Shown piece by piece: positions 55,280 to 63,297 of a DNA stretch of 64,000 bases. The translations under genes were made by a program, and so were the position numbers. The notes under the pieces were generated by a model, which saw nothing but the letters and a program-made list of their open reading frames with translations, was not told where the DNA came from and did not search any database. Source of the DNA: Cryobacterium psychrophilum. GTDB lineage: Bacteria > Actinomycetota > Actinomycetes > Actinomycetales > Microbacteriaceae. Within the stretch, counting starts at the first letter, position 1. Every line of letters starts with the position of its first letter. Location of the stretch: positions 3,472,001 to 3,536,000 of the forward strand of contig NZ_SODI01000001.1 of assembly GCF_004365915.1 (NCBI RefSeq). Reading direction: 5' to 3'.

Positions 55280-55594
55280 ATGCCTTCCGTAACCTACACA
55301 GCCTTTGACGGCAGCGAAACGGCCGTCGAGGGGTTCGCGGGCGACTCCGTCATGGAGACCGCGGTGCGCAATGGCGTGGCGGGCATCGTCGCTGAATGCG
55401 GCGGCAGTCTCTCCTGCGCCACCTGTCACGTTTTCGTGTGCGCTGACACCGTGTTTCCCGCCATGGAAGACCTCGAAGATGACATGCTCGACGGCACCGC
55501 CGTTGACCGGGAAGACAATTCCCGACTCTCCTGCCAGCTCAAGCTCGTTGGCGATGCCGACGTGCGGGTCCTGACCCCCGAAACGCAGGTGTGA
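55280..55594 (+). CDS. creF: 2Fe-2S ferredoxin, CreF-like
   Basis: 104 residues of the adrenodoxin/putidaredoxin type: cluster cysteines in AECGGSLSCATCHVFV (C-x5-C-x2-C) and the last one in SRLSCQLKLV. AAAGGAAA precedes the ATG. It carries electrons from the reductase encoded next to the P450 two kilobases upstream. Its stop overlaps the reductase start. Confidence 0.92.
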   Translation: MPSVTYTAFDGSETAVEGFAGDSVMETAVRNGVAGIVAECGGSLSCATCHVFVCADTVFPAMEDLEDDMLDGTAVDREDNSRLSCQLKLVGDADVRVLTPETQV

Positions 55595-56937
55595 CCATGA
55601 CCCGTCCCGCGTCGACCAGTGCAACATCGACCAGTACAACGTCGTCAAATGACACAGGGGTGCCGCGCCGTGGCACCCTCATCATTGGCAACTGCCAGGC
55701 CGGCGTGCAACTCGCGTCGAGCCTGCGTGACCTCGGTGACACCGAGCCGATTGTGCTGGTCGGCGAGGAGTCGCACGCCCCGTACCAGCGGCCGCCGCTA
55801 TCGAAGGCGTTTCTCAAGGGCGAGGTCACGGCCGATTCCCTCACCTTTCGCACGCACGAGTTCTATGCCGATCACCAGATCGAACTTGTCACCCGTGAAC
55901 GTATCGTCGAGATCGAGCGTGACGCCCACGGTGGCGTCGCCGTCGCCGAATCCGGTCGTCGTTTCGGCTTCGCTCGGCTCGCTCTCACCACGGGTGCGGT
56001 GCCGCGCCAGATACCGTTCGAGGGGAGTGAGCTCGAAGGGGTCAGCTACCTGCGCACGGCAACGGATGCCGCCCTTCTCGAACAGGGACTGCTCACCGCC
56101 ACCGACGTGGTCGTCGTGGGCGGCGGTTTCATCGGACTCGAAGTCGCCGCCGGTGCCCGCGCGGCCGGCAAGACCGTCACGGTGTTGGAGGCGGCCCCCC
56201 GTCTCGTGGGCCGGGCCGTGTCGGAGGAGACCAGCGCGTTCTACCTGGCCGCCCACACCCGACGTGGCACTCGCGTTGTGCTGAACGCCCAGGTGGCGCG
56301 CTTCACCGGCGAGCACGACCGCGTCACCGGAGTGGAATTGGCTGATGGCAGCATTATCCCGGCCGACGTTGTGCTCATCGGAGTTGGCGTCATCCCACGC
56401 ACCGAACTGGCCGCCCAGCTGGGGCTCGACCTCGACAACGGTATTACCGTGAACTCCGGCGCCCTCACGAGTGATGGCCTCACGGTCGCCGCTGGTGACT
56501 GCGCCAACCTGCCCAACCCCTCCATCACCGCCGGCGGCATCGAGCGGTTGCGACTCGAAAGCGTGCAGAACGCGGTCGAGCAGGCCAAGATCGCCGCGGC
56601 CACGCTGCTCGGCCTGCCCGCCGAGTACTCCACGGTGCCGTGGTTCTGGAGCGACCAGGCCGACCTCAAGCTGCAGATCGCCGGACTCTCGGGTGGCCAC
56701 GACCGCATTGTGCTGCGCGGCGACCCCGACAGCGAGAAGTTCTCGGTGCTGTATTACCGGGGCGGCCAGATCATTGCCGCCGACTGCGTGAACCGTCCGC
56801 TCGACTTCATCGCCGTGAGGAGTGCCCTGCACAAGGGGCAGCAGATCGATCCCGACGCCGCAGTAGATGAAACGATGCCGCTCAAAAAGCTCGTGACGGA
56901 TGCCCCGACCCCCGTGCTCGCAGCGCCGGCGGCGTGA
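55591..56937 (+). CDS. creE: FAD-dependent ferredoxin reductase, CreE-like
   Basis: 448 residues from GTG 55591, overlapping the ferredoxin stop; ATG 55597 is also possible. FAD-binding start TLIIGNCQAGVQLASSLRDL (the usual GxGxxG is degenerate as GNCQAG), NAD-binding DVVVVGGGFIGLEVAAGARA, FAD motif TVAAGDCANLPNP, and a C-terminal dimer domain with WFWSDQADLKLQIAGL. Same group as putidaredoxin reductase. A threonine-rich stretch of about 25 residues precedes the first strand. Confidence 0.88.
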   Translation: MTMTRPASTSATSTSTTSSNDTGVPRRGTLIIGNCQAGVQLASSLRDLGDTEPIVLVGEESHAPYQRPPLSKAFLKGEVTADSLTFRTHEFYADHQIELVTRERIVEIERDAHGGVAVAESGRRFGFARLALTTGAVPRQIPFEGSELEGVSYLRTATDAALLEQGLLTATDVVVVGGGFIGLEVAAGARAAGKTVTVLEAAPRLVGRAVSEETSAFYLAAHTRRGTRVVLNAQVARFTGEHDRVTGVELADGSIIPADVVLIGVGVIPRTELAAQLGLDLDNGITVNSGALTSDGLTVAAGDCANLPNPSITAGGIERLRLESVQNAVEQAKIAAATLLGLPAEYSTVPWFWSDQADLKLQIAGLSGGHDRIVLRGDPDSEKFSVLYYRGGQIIAADCVNRPLDFIAVRSALHKGQQIDPDAAVDETMPLKKLVTDAPTPVLAAPAA

Positions 56938-57027
56938 CAGACGCACCGTGGCATCCGCTCAGCCACGCCATCACACAGCCCCCACTCATTCAGCTCACAC
57001 AGCCCGACGTCATTTAGAGAGACGATC

Positions 57028-57675
57028 ATGACCCTGTTGCAGACCGACCAACTCATTGAGACTTCCCCGATCGACGTGCACGAGGCATCCGCTACCGACC
57101 TCGACCCGCTGTGGGCCGCCGTCTCCACCGAGATGCGCACCCGCGCCAACAACATTCACGTACCGATCAGCTTCGCCTATGCCGAGCGCCTGTGCCTGGC
57201 ATACCCGGAGGCCGACGCCCTCGTTGTGCGGGTGACGATTCTGCTGCACGACACCGGATGGGCGCGAGTCGACGAGACCAAGATCATCACTGAGGGCTTC
57301 GGCGGGGACTGGCGCAAGGCCGATATTCGCTATCAACACGAGGCATATGGCTGCGACATCGCCCGCGAGGTTCTGCCGGGCCTCGGCTACGACGAGGCAT
57401 TCATCACCCGGGTGACCGACATCATTGACGGGCACGACACTCGCGCCGAGTCGCATTCGATCGAGGATTCCCTCGTGCGCGATGCAGACCGGCTCTGGCG
57501 CTTCACCCCGGCGGGCATTGCCCTGGCCTCCGGCTGGTTCACCATGACGCCCAGCGTCTATTGCAATCGCTTGCGACAGGAGATTCTGCCCGAACTGATC
57601 ACCTCGGCCGCCCTCGCGATGGCCACCGCCGAGATGGATCGCTCCGAGGCCCTGCTCAAGATTGACGTGCTGTGA
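57028..57675 (+). CDS. creD: HD-domain phosphohydrolase, CreD-like
   Basis: 215 residues. Metal-binding residues of the HD superfamily: NIHVPISFAYAERL (His), VTILLHDTGWARV (His-Asp), YQHEAYGCDIA and IIDGHDTRAESHS (His), DADRLWRFTP (Asp). In the cre pathway this step removes the phosphate from the oxidised aryl phosphate. The ATG is preceded by AGAGAGACGATC. It overlaps the aldehyde dehydrogenase start by 4 bp. Confidence 0.85.
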   Translation: MTLLQTDQLIETSPIDVHEASATDLDPLWAAVSTEMRTRANNIHVPISFAYAERLCLAYPEADALVVRVTILLHDTGWARVDETKIITEGFGGDWRKADIRYQHEAYGCDIAREVLPGLGYDEAFITRVTDIIDGHDTRAESHSIEDSLVRDADRLWRFTPAGIALASGWFTMTPSVYCNRLRQEILPELITSAALAMATAEMDRSEALLKIDVL

Positions 57676-59147
57676 GCGCCCTGATCACGGCGACCCTGCC
57701 GTATACCCACACCGACGACGTCTTCATCGACGGCGCCTGGCACGCGGCGACGGGCACCGGCCGCACCCTGGTCACCAACCCGGCGACCGAGGAGGTCTGG
57801 GGGAGCGTGCCACAGGCCTCCGTCGCCGACCTCGACCGGGCCGTGGCGGCCGCGAACCGTGCCTTCACGGGCAGTGGATGGCGCGACCTCGCGCCCTCCG
57901 TTCGCGCCGGCTACCTGCTCCGTCTGGCCGATGAGATTGAGAAGCGCGCCGAGCCGCTCTCGCACACCAATACCTTCGAGAACGGCTCGCCGGTTGCGGA
58001 GACGTCGAAAGCTGCCGCCAATGCCGCGTCGATTTTTCGGTACTTCGCCTCACTCGCGCCGACACTGGAGAAGGCCGATATTCGGCCGTTCCCCGATGGG
58101 TCCGGCGAAACCGTGGTGCGGCAGGACCCGATCGGCGTCTGCGCTCTCATCGCCCCGTGGAACTTTCCGATCAACCTCGTCGTGGCCAAGCTCGCCCCGG
58201 CGCTCATGGCGGGCTGCACCGTCGTGATCAAACCTGCATCGCCGACCCCACTGTCGATCCGCCTCATCGTGGATGCTGCCGTGGCGGCCGGAATCCCGGC
58301 CGGCGTCGTGAACGTGGTGACCGGTCCCGGATCGTTCGGCGATGCCCTCGTCAAACACCCCGGGGTAGCCAAGGTCGCTTTCACCGGCTCGACCCCGGTC
58401 GGACGTTCGATCGCCGCGGCCTGCGGAACGCTGCTGCGACCGGTCACGCTTGAGCTCGGAGGCAAATCGTCAGCGCTCGTTCTGCCCGACGCCGACCTCG
58501 ACGCCCTCTCACGTGTGCTCATTCGCACCTGCATGCGCAACACCGGTCAGACCTGTTACATCTCCACCCGAATTCTGGCACCGGCCGAGCGCTACGACGA
58601 ACTCGTCGACATGGTCACGGCGACGATTGCCGAAGCCAGGCAGGGTGATCCGATGGACCCGCGCACCGTGTTCGGCCCCGCAGCGACCAAGGCCCAGGAG
58701 CAGACCGTGCGCGGCTACATTCGGACGGGCCTGGCCGAGGGCGCCAGAGCGACGACCGGGGGCGATGTGGACGCCGGATTCGACCGGGGGTTCTTCGTCA
58801 AGCCCACCGTCTTTGCCGATGTGACTCCCGGAATGCGCATTGCCCAGGAGGAGATCTTCGGGCCGGTACTGTCGATCCTGCGCTATTCGGGGCTCGATGA
58901 AGCGGTGTCGATCGCGAACAACACCACATTCGGACTCGGCGGCACGATTTTCTCGGACGATGAGGACGCGGCGCTGGCCCTGGCGCCCCGGCTGGGTACA
59001 GGATCGCTCGGGCTGAACTTTTTCGCCTCCAACCATGCGGCGCCGTTTGCGGGCCGCCACGATTCGGGTCTCGGCGCGGAGTTCGGACCGGAGGGTCTGC
59101 GAGCCTATCTCAGCCCGCAGTCGGTGCATCGCCGCATCCGCTCCTGA
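57672..59147 (+). CDS. creC: Aldehyde dehydrogenase, CreC-like
   Basis: 491 residues, complete NAD(P)-dependent ALDH: APWNFPINLVVAKLAPAL, FTGSTPVGRSIA, catalytic Glu in LELGGKSSALV, catalytic Cys in NTGQTCYISTRI, and EEIFGPVLSIL. Likely oxidises 4-hydroxybenzaldehyde to 4-hydroxybenzoate as the last step of the cluster. GTG start overlaps the HD gene stop. A broken IS110 gene follows. Confidence 0.9.
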   Translation: MSALITATLPYTHTDDVFIDGAWHAATGTGRTLVTNPATEEVWGSVPQASVADLDRAVAAANRAFTGSGWRDLAPSVRAGYLLRLADEIEKRAEPLSHTNTFENGSPVAETSKAAANAASIFRYFASLAPTLEKADIRPFPDGSGETVVRQDPIGVCALIAPWNFPINLVVAKLAPALMAGCTVVIKPASPTPLSIRLIVDAAVAAGIPAGVVNVVTGPGSFGDALVKHPGVAKVAFTGSTPVGRSIAAACGTLLRPVTLELGGKSSALVLPDADLDALSRVLIRTCMRNTGQTCYISTRILAPAERYDELVDMVTATIAEARQGDPMDPRTVFGPAATKAQEQTVRGYIRTGLAEGARATTGGDVDAGFDRGFFVKPTVFADVTPGMRIAQEEIFGPVLSILRYSGLDEAVSIANNTTFGLGGTIFSDDEDAALALAPRLGTGSLGLNFFASNHAAPFAGRHDSGLGAEFGPEGLRAYLSPQSVHRRIRS

Positions 59148-59242
59148 GTCTCTCTGCACCGACCCGCTGGGGCGTTGGGCGCCGGCGTGCTCCGTTAGGC
59201 GCATCCCCCGGCCTACCAGTCGAACGGGCGTCATGGATGCGG

Positions 59243-59725
59243 TCAGCGACCCGGTTGCCGTCCCTGGCGCAGGTCAGCTTGCTGGCGGAGCCGCGGCATC
59301 CGTGCACTCATCAAATCCTGCCGGGTATCTTCCCTTGACCGCACCAAGTCCCGTGCGGCTTCTTCCTCGACCGTGGGGACATGCACGACGGTGATGTCGC
59401 CCACGTGCAGCAGCCGAGCCAACTGGAACGCGTCCCGAGCATCAGTTTTGACCCGGTCACCCGTGGGCCGCTGCAACTTCGACGGCGCCGCGACCAGACA
59501 GTCAATCCCCGCAACGACGAACAAACGAGCCAATCCGAAACCCGTCGGACCGGCCTCATACGCGACCGTCTGCGGACCCGGCAACGATCTCACCCAGCCC
59601 AGAACCTCGACCAGGTCAGCACTGAACTTTCGATGGATGATCTCGCCGGCGCGGCCGTCAATGGCGCAACCAACGATTGTTCGGGCGTGCACATCCAGCC
59701 CAACGAAACTACGATATGTAATCAA
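59243..59725 (-). pseudogene. Truncated IS110-family transposase
   Basis: 160 codons. The N-terminal DEDD RuvC-like domain is present (FVGLDVHARTIVGCAID with the first Asp, VAYEAGPTGFGLARLF, KTDARDAFQLARLLHVGDIT), but after DLVRSREDTRQDLMSAR the frame shifts and ends. The C-terminal domain with the catalytic serine and about 200 residues are missing. Normal length is about 350-400. Confidence 0.85.
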
Positions 59726-59727
59726 CT

Positions 59728-59835
59728 GGGGCCTCCAAATTCAACTGTGGATAGGTCACCCCGTGGACAGGGTCACCTGTGCTTAGGTCCACTTTCCACC
59801 GGTTGGCAACCCACGTCTATTTGAATCGAGGCCCC
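59728..59835 (-). other. Non-coding end of the IS110 remnant, bounded by inverted repeats
   Basis: GGGGCCTC at 59728-59735 and GAGGCCCC at 59828-59835, with ATTCAA/TTGAAT just inside. Lies directly upstream of the IS110 transposase start, where IS110-group elements encode their bridge RNA. It contains further small inverted pieces (GGTCACC repeated at 59755 and 59774). Bridge RNA identity not shown. Confidence 0.35.
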
Positions 59836-59927
59836 AGCCCAAAAAACGAGCGGACACTCATATCGTCTATCAGGGCATATCGAAGGCTCACGGTGTTTTC
59901 TCCTCGGTCCTGTAAGTGACTACCAGC

Positions 59928-59969
59928 ATAGATAGTCTGATCCTGCGCAAACTATCTATAGAAATAGTT
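59928..59969 (+). promoter_or_regulatory. Operator-like inverted repeats upstream of vanA remnant
   Basis: ATAGATAGT (59928-59936) and ACTATCTAT (59951-59959) form a perfect 9-bp inverted repeat; AACTAT and ATAGTT (59950-59955, 59964-59969) form a second overlapping one. The ribosome site GGAGG at 59978-59982 and ATG at 59988 follow. Spacing and symmetry fit a dimeric repressor such as the regulators of vanillate genes. Confidence 0.5.
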
Positions 59970-59987
59970 AGCTTGACGGAGGATTCA

Positions 59988-60848
59988 ATGACGATTATCC
60001 AGACCAAGAGTTCCACCACGAACAAAGTACTCAACTGCCCCCTGAATACCTGGTACGTCGCCGCGTGGGACCACGAGGTCACCCGCAAGCTGATCTCCCG
60101 CACGGTCGCCGACCAGCCGCTCGCCATCTATCGCACCGAAGACGGCCGTCCCGTCGCGCTCGCTGATGCCTGTTGGCACCGCCTTGCGCCGTTGTCGATG
60201 GGCAAGGTGCTCACCAAAGACGAGATCCAGTGCCCGTACCACGGCATCGTCTACAACTCGGCTGGACGCTGCGTGTCGATGCCGGCCCAGGAGACCATCA
60301 ACCCGAGCGCGACCGTGCCCTCTTACCCGGTCGTCGAGCGCTACCGGTACCTCTGGGTCTGGCTCGGCGACGCGACGCTCGCTGACCCTGACACCATTCC
60401 GGATATGCATCAGTTGGATGACCCCGAGTGGGCCGGCGACGGCCTGAGCATTCCGGGCACCTGCAACTATCAGCTGGTTCTCGACAACCTTATGGACCTC
60501 ACCCACGAGGAATTCGTTCACGGTTCGAGCATCGGTCAGGCGGAGCTGAGCGAATCCGACTTCGAGGTCACTCACGACGACAAGACCGTCACGGTCTCGC
60601 GTTGGATGCACAACATCGATGCCCCGCCTTTCTGGCTGAAGAACATGCGCGATAAATTTCCGGGGTTCACCGGCAAGGTCTACCGGTGGCAAATCATCCA
60701 CTTTGAAGCGCCCTCGACCATCAACATCGACGTGGGCGTGGCCAAGGCCGGCACCGGCGCGCCGGAGGGTGACCGCAGCCAGGGCGTCAACGGCTACGTG
60801 ATGAACACCATCGCTCCCGAAACGAGCCGAGCTGGGGTCGCACCTTGA
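59988..60848 (+). pseudogene. VanA-like Rieske oxygenase, C-terminus deleted
   Basis: 286 codons from ATG 59988 with GGAGG upstream. The Rieske cluster motif is present (CWHRLAPLS and CPYHGIVYN), as is the mononuclear iron site (DNLMDLTHEEFVH). Homology to vanillate O-demethylase oxygenase stops at VMNTIAPETSR; a short foreign tail follows to TGA 60848, and the last 60-70 residues expected for the family are missing. A deletion joins it directly to the vanB remnant. Probably inactive. Confidence 0.82.
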
Positions 60849-61605
60849 CCTGTTCGTGACCATCGACGGGGAGCGGCATAAACGTTCGTACTCCGTTGTC
60901 GAATCCAGCGACGATGGCTCGCGCATCGCGATCAGCGTGCTGCTGACCGGCGGCATTGGCGTGACGGCGATTGTCAACATGGCCAGGGTGCTCAAGAATC
61001 TGGGGGCGAAATATACGCTCGTCTACGCGGCGCGTAGCCGCAAGCGCATGGCTTACCTCCCTGAACTGCTCACGCTGCACGGCGGCAACCTCCAGGTGCA
61101 CATTAACGACGAGGGTACCGCGTTGTCGGTGGCTGACCTCGTCGGCAGCATCGATCCGAACGCCGAACTGTACATGTGCGGGCCGATCCGCCTGATGGAC
61201 GCCGTGCGCCGCGCCTGGCGCGACCGGGAACTCAACAGCCCCAATCTTCGGTTTGAAACCTTCGGCAACAGCGGCTGGTGCGACCCGGAGGAGTTCATCG
61301 TGCGGGTGCCGCGCCTCGGCGTCGAAGCGCGCGTACCCGCGGGCCGTTCCATGCTCGAAGCCCTCGAAGACGCTAGTGTCAAGATGATGTTCGACTGCCG
61401 CAAGGGAGAATACGGGCTGTGCGAGGTGAAGGTGCTCGCGCTTGAGGGCGCCATCGACCACCGCGACGTGTTCTACAGCGAACGCCAGCAGTACGCGACG
61501 GAGAAAATGTGCTGTTGTGTCTCCCGCGCGGTCACTTCACCCACCGGACTCGAAGTGGATGCCGCGCATGATGGCCCCGCGATCGTCACGATCGCCGTCT
61601 CCTAG
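60829..61605 (+). pseudogene. VanB-like ferredoxin reductase remnant
   Basis: Begins inside the protein at HLDLFVTIDGERHKRSYSVV; the start codon and first 35-40 residues are missing. A second, in-frame deletion removes the flavin-to-NAD linker between DDGSRIAISV and LLTGGIGVTAIV. The NAD domain continues (YTLVYAARSRKRMAYLPEL, YMCGPIRLMDAV). In the C-terminal 2Fe-2S domain the expected CxxxxCxxC reads CRKGEYGLC: the second ligand is Tyr. Three independent lesions indicate decay. Confidence 0.82.
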
Positions 61606-61616
61606 ACCCAGACGAG

Positions 61617-61660
61617 AAAAGCGGATGCCCCGGCGAAGTCGCCGGGGCAGCCGCTTCTTG
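61617..61660. terminator. Bidirectional terminator between vanB remnant and ABC genes
   Basis: Perfect 10-bp stem GCCCCGGCGA/TCGCCGGGGC (61627-61636, 61639-61648), extended outward by AAGCGG/CCGCTT with a small bulge. A-rich on the left and T-containing on the right, placed between convergent genes. Confidence 0.75.
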
Positions 61661-61673
61661 CAATTATGTTCAG

Positions 61674-62534
61674 TTATTTGCGGGTGGTTTCGCGCTGCGC
61701 GGTGATCTGCTCGGTGACCGGGCCGGCCTTGGCGCGCTGGATTTCGGCGTAGACGTGCGAGCGCAGTTCCATGAAGCGCGGCAGCGCGCGGGTGTTGAGC
61801 TGGTCGCGTTCCTCGGGAAGGTCGATCTTGAGGTCTTCCTGAACGACGGTCGGTGAGCTCGACAGCACGATGACGCGCTCACCGAGGTAGACCGATTCGT
61901 CGATGTCGTGGGTGACGAACAGGATCGTCACGCCGAGCTGCTTCCAGATCGTGCGGATGAGGTCTTCGAGGTCGGCGCGGGTCTGCGCGTCGACGGCCGC
62001 GAAGGGTTCATCCATGAGCAGCACCTGTGGGCGATAGGCCACGGCGCGGGCGATGGCGACGCGCTGCTGCATGCCGCCGGACAGCTGCCAGGGGTAGCTC
62101 TTGGGCACGTGGTCGAGTCCGACCGATTTAAGGGCGGCGTCGACGAGCGCGGTGCGTTCGGCCTTGGGAACCTTCTGGTTCTTCAGTGGGAGCTCAACGT
62201 TGGCCCGCACGGTCATCCAAGGAAACAAGCTGCGACCGTATTCCTGGAAAACGACAGCCATCGATTTGGGCGGGCCGGTGACTTTGGCGCCGGCCAGTTC
62301 GACGGTGCCGCTGGTCTGTTCCATCAGGCCGGAGATGCACTTGAGCAGGGTGGTTTTGCCCGACCCCGAGGGACCGACGAGGCAGACGAGTTCGCCCTCG
62401 GCGAGGTCGAAGGTGAGGTCGCGTACGGCCTCGACGTCTCCGGCGGGCACTTTATAGATCTTCTGCAGTCCGCGCACTGAGAGCATTGGCACGCTTTTGA
62501 CGGGCTCGTTCATGGTGGTCTCGCTAACTGTCAT
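61674..62534 (-). CDS. ABC importer ATPase, SsuB/TauB/NrtD family
   Basis: 286 residues. Walker A GPSGSGKTTLLK, Q loop FQEYGRSLFPWMTV, signature LSGGMQQRVAIARA, Walker B VLLMDEPFAAVD and H loop FVTHDIDESVYLG. The C-terminal EERDQLNTRALPRFMELRSHV is typical of the nitrate/sulfonate/taurine group. ATG overlaps the end of the permease gene by 11 bp. It is third in a leftward operon. Placement beside aromatic catabolic genes makes an organic anion import role plausible; substrate unknown. Confidence 0.9.
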   Translation of the reverse strand: MTVSETTMNEPVKSVPMLSVRGLQKIYKVPAGDVEAVRDLTFDLAEGELVCLVGPSGSGKTTLLKCISGLMEQTSGTVELAGAKVTGPPKSMAVVFQEYGRSLFPWMTVRANVELPLKNQKVPKAERTALVDAALKSVGLDHVPKSYPWQLSGGMQQRVAIARAVAYRPQVLLMDEPFAAVDAQTRADLEDLIRTIWKQLGVTILFVTHDIDESVYLGERVIVLSSSPTVVQEDLKIDLPEERDQLNTRALPRFMELRSHVYAEIQRAKAGPVTEQITAQRETTRK

Positions 62535-63297
62535 GAGTGATCTCCTTCAGACCGTGGTACCAGTGCAGTACCCGTCGTTCGACGAATTGGAAGATGAGGG
62601 CCAGGCCCAGGCCGATCAGGCCGAGTACGACGATGCCGCTCCACATCTCGGGTATGGCGAAGTTGCGTTGGAACTGCACGATGGTGAACCCGAGGCCCGA
62701 GGACGAGGCGAACATTTCGCTGATGACCATGAGGATCAGGCCGATGGACAGTGACTGGCGCACGCCGGCCATGATCTGTGGTGTGACGGCGGGGAGCACG
62801 AAGTAGCGGATGCGCGCAAGGCCACGAATGCCGTAGCTGCGGCAGCTGTCGTTGAGGACCGAGTCAACGGCGCGCACGCCTTCGACGGTGTTGAGCAGTA
62901 CGGGCCAGATGGCGCCGGAGATGATGACGGCGACCTTCATGCTGTCGTTGACGCCGATGAGCAGCATGAGCAGCGGAACGAGCACGGGCGGCGGGATGGC
63001 GCGGAAGAATTCGAGCAGCGGTTCGAGCAGGTTGCGTAGCCAGCGGGTGGAACCGATGAGCAGGCCGAATACGATACCGAGGCCGATGGCGAAGACCAGG
63101 CCGACGGCGAGGCGGCCGAGGCTCGGCAGAACGTCCTCGACGAAGCGGTCACCGATCCAGGTGGTCCAGAGGGTCTGGGCGAGTTCAATGGGCTTGGGCA
63201 CGAAGAAGTTTGTGGAACCGAAGGAGAGGGCCCACCAGAGAACGATGAGCAGTATGGGCAGGCCGAAGAAATAAGCGACACGTTTGAGGGAACTCAT
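62524..63297 (-). CDS. ABC importer permease, SsuC/TauC family
   Basis: 257 residues, about six helices (FFGLPILLIVLWWALSFGS, GLVFAIGLGIVFGLLIGS, FTIVQFQRNFAIPEMWSGIV). The EAA loop for ATPase contact is DSCRSYGIRGLARIRYFVLP. The ATG overlaps the stop of the preceding permease gene (63294-63297). It would form a heterodimer with that second permease. Confidence 0.9.
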   Translation of the reverse strand: MSSLKRVAYFFGLPILLIVLWWALSFGSTNFFVPKPIELAQTLWTTWIGDRFVEDVLPSLGRLAVGLVFAIGLGIVFGLLIGSTRWLRNLLEPLLEFFRAIPPPVLVPLLMLLIGVNDSMKVAVIISGAIWPVLLNTVEGVRAVDSVLNDSCRSYGIRGLARIRYFVLPAVTPQIMAGVRQSLSIGLILMVISEMFASSSGLGFTIVQFQRNFAIPEMWSGIVVLGLIGLGLALIFQFVERRVLHWYHGLKEITHDS

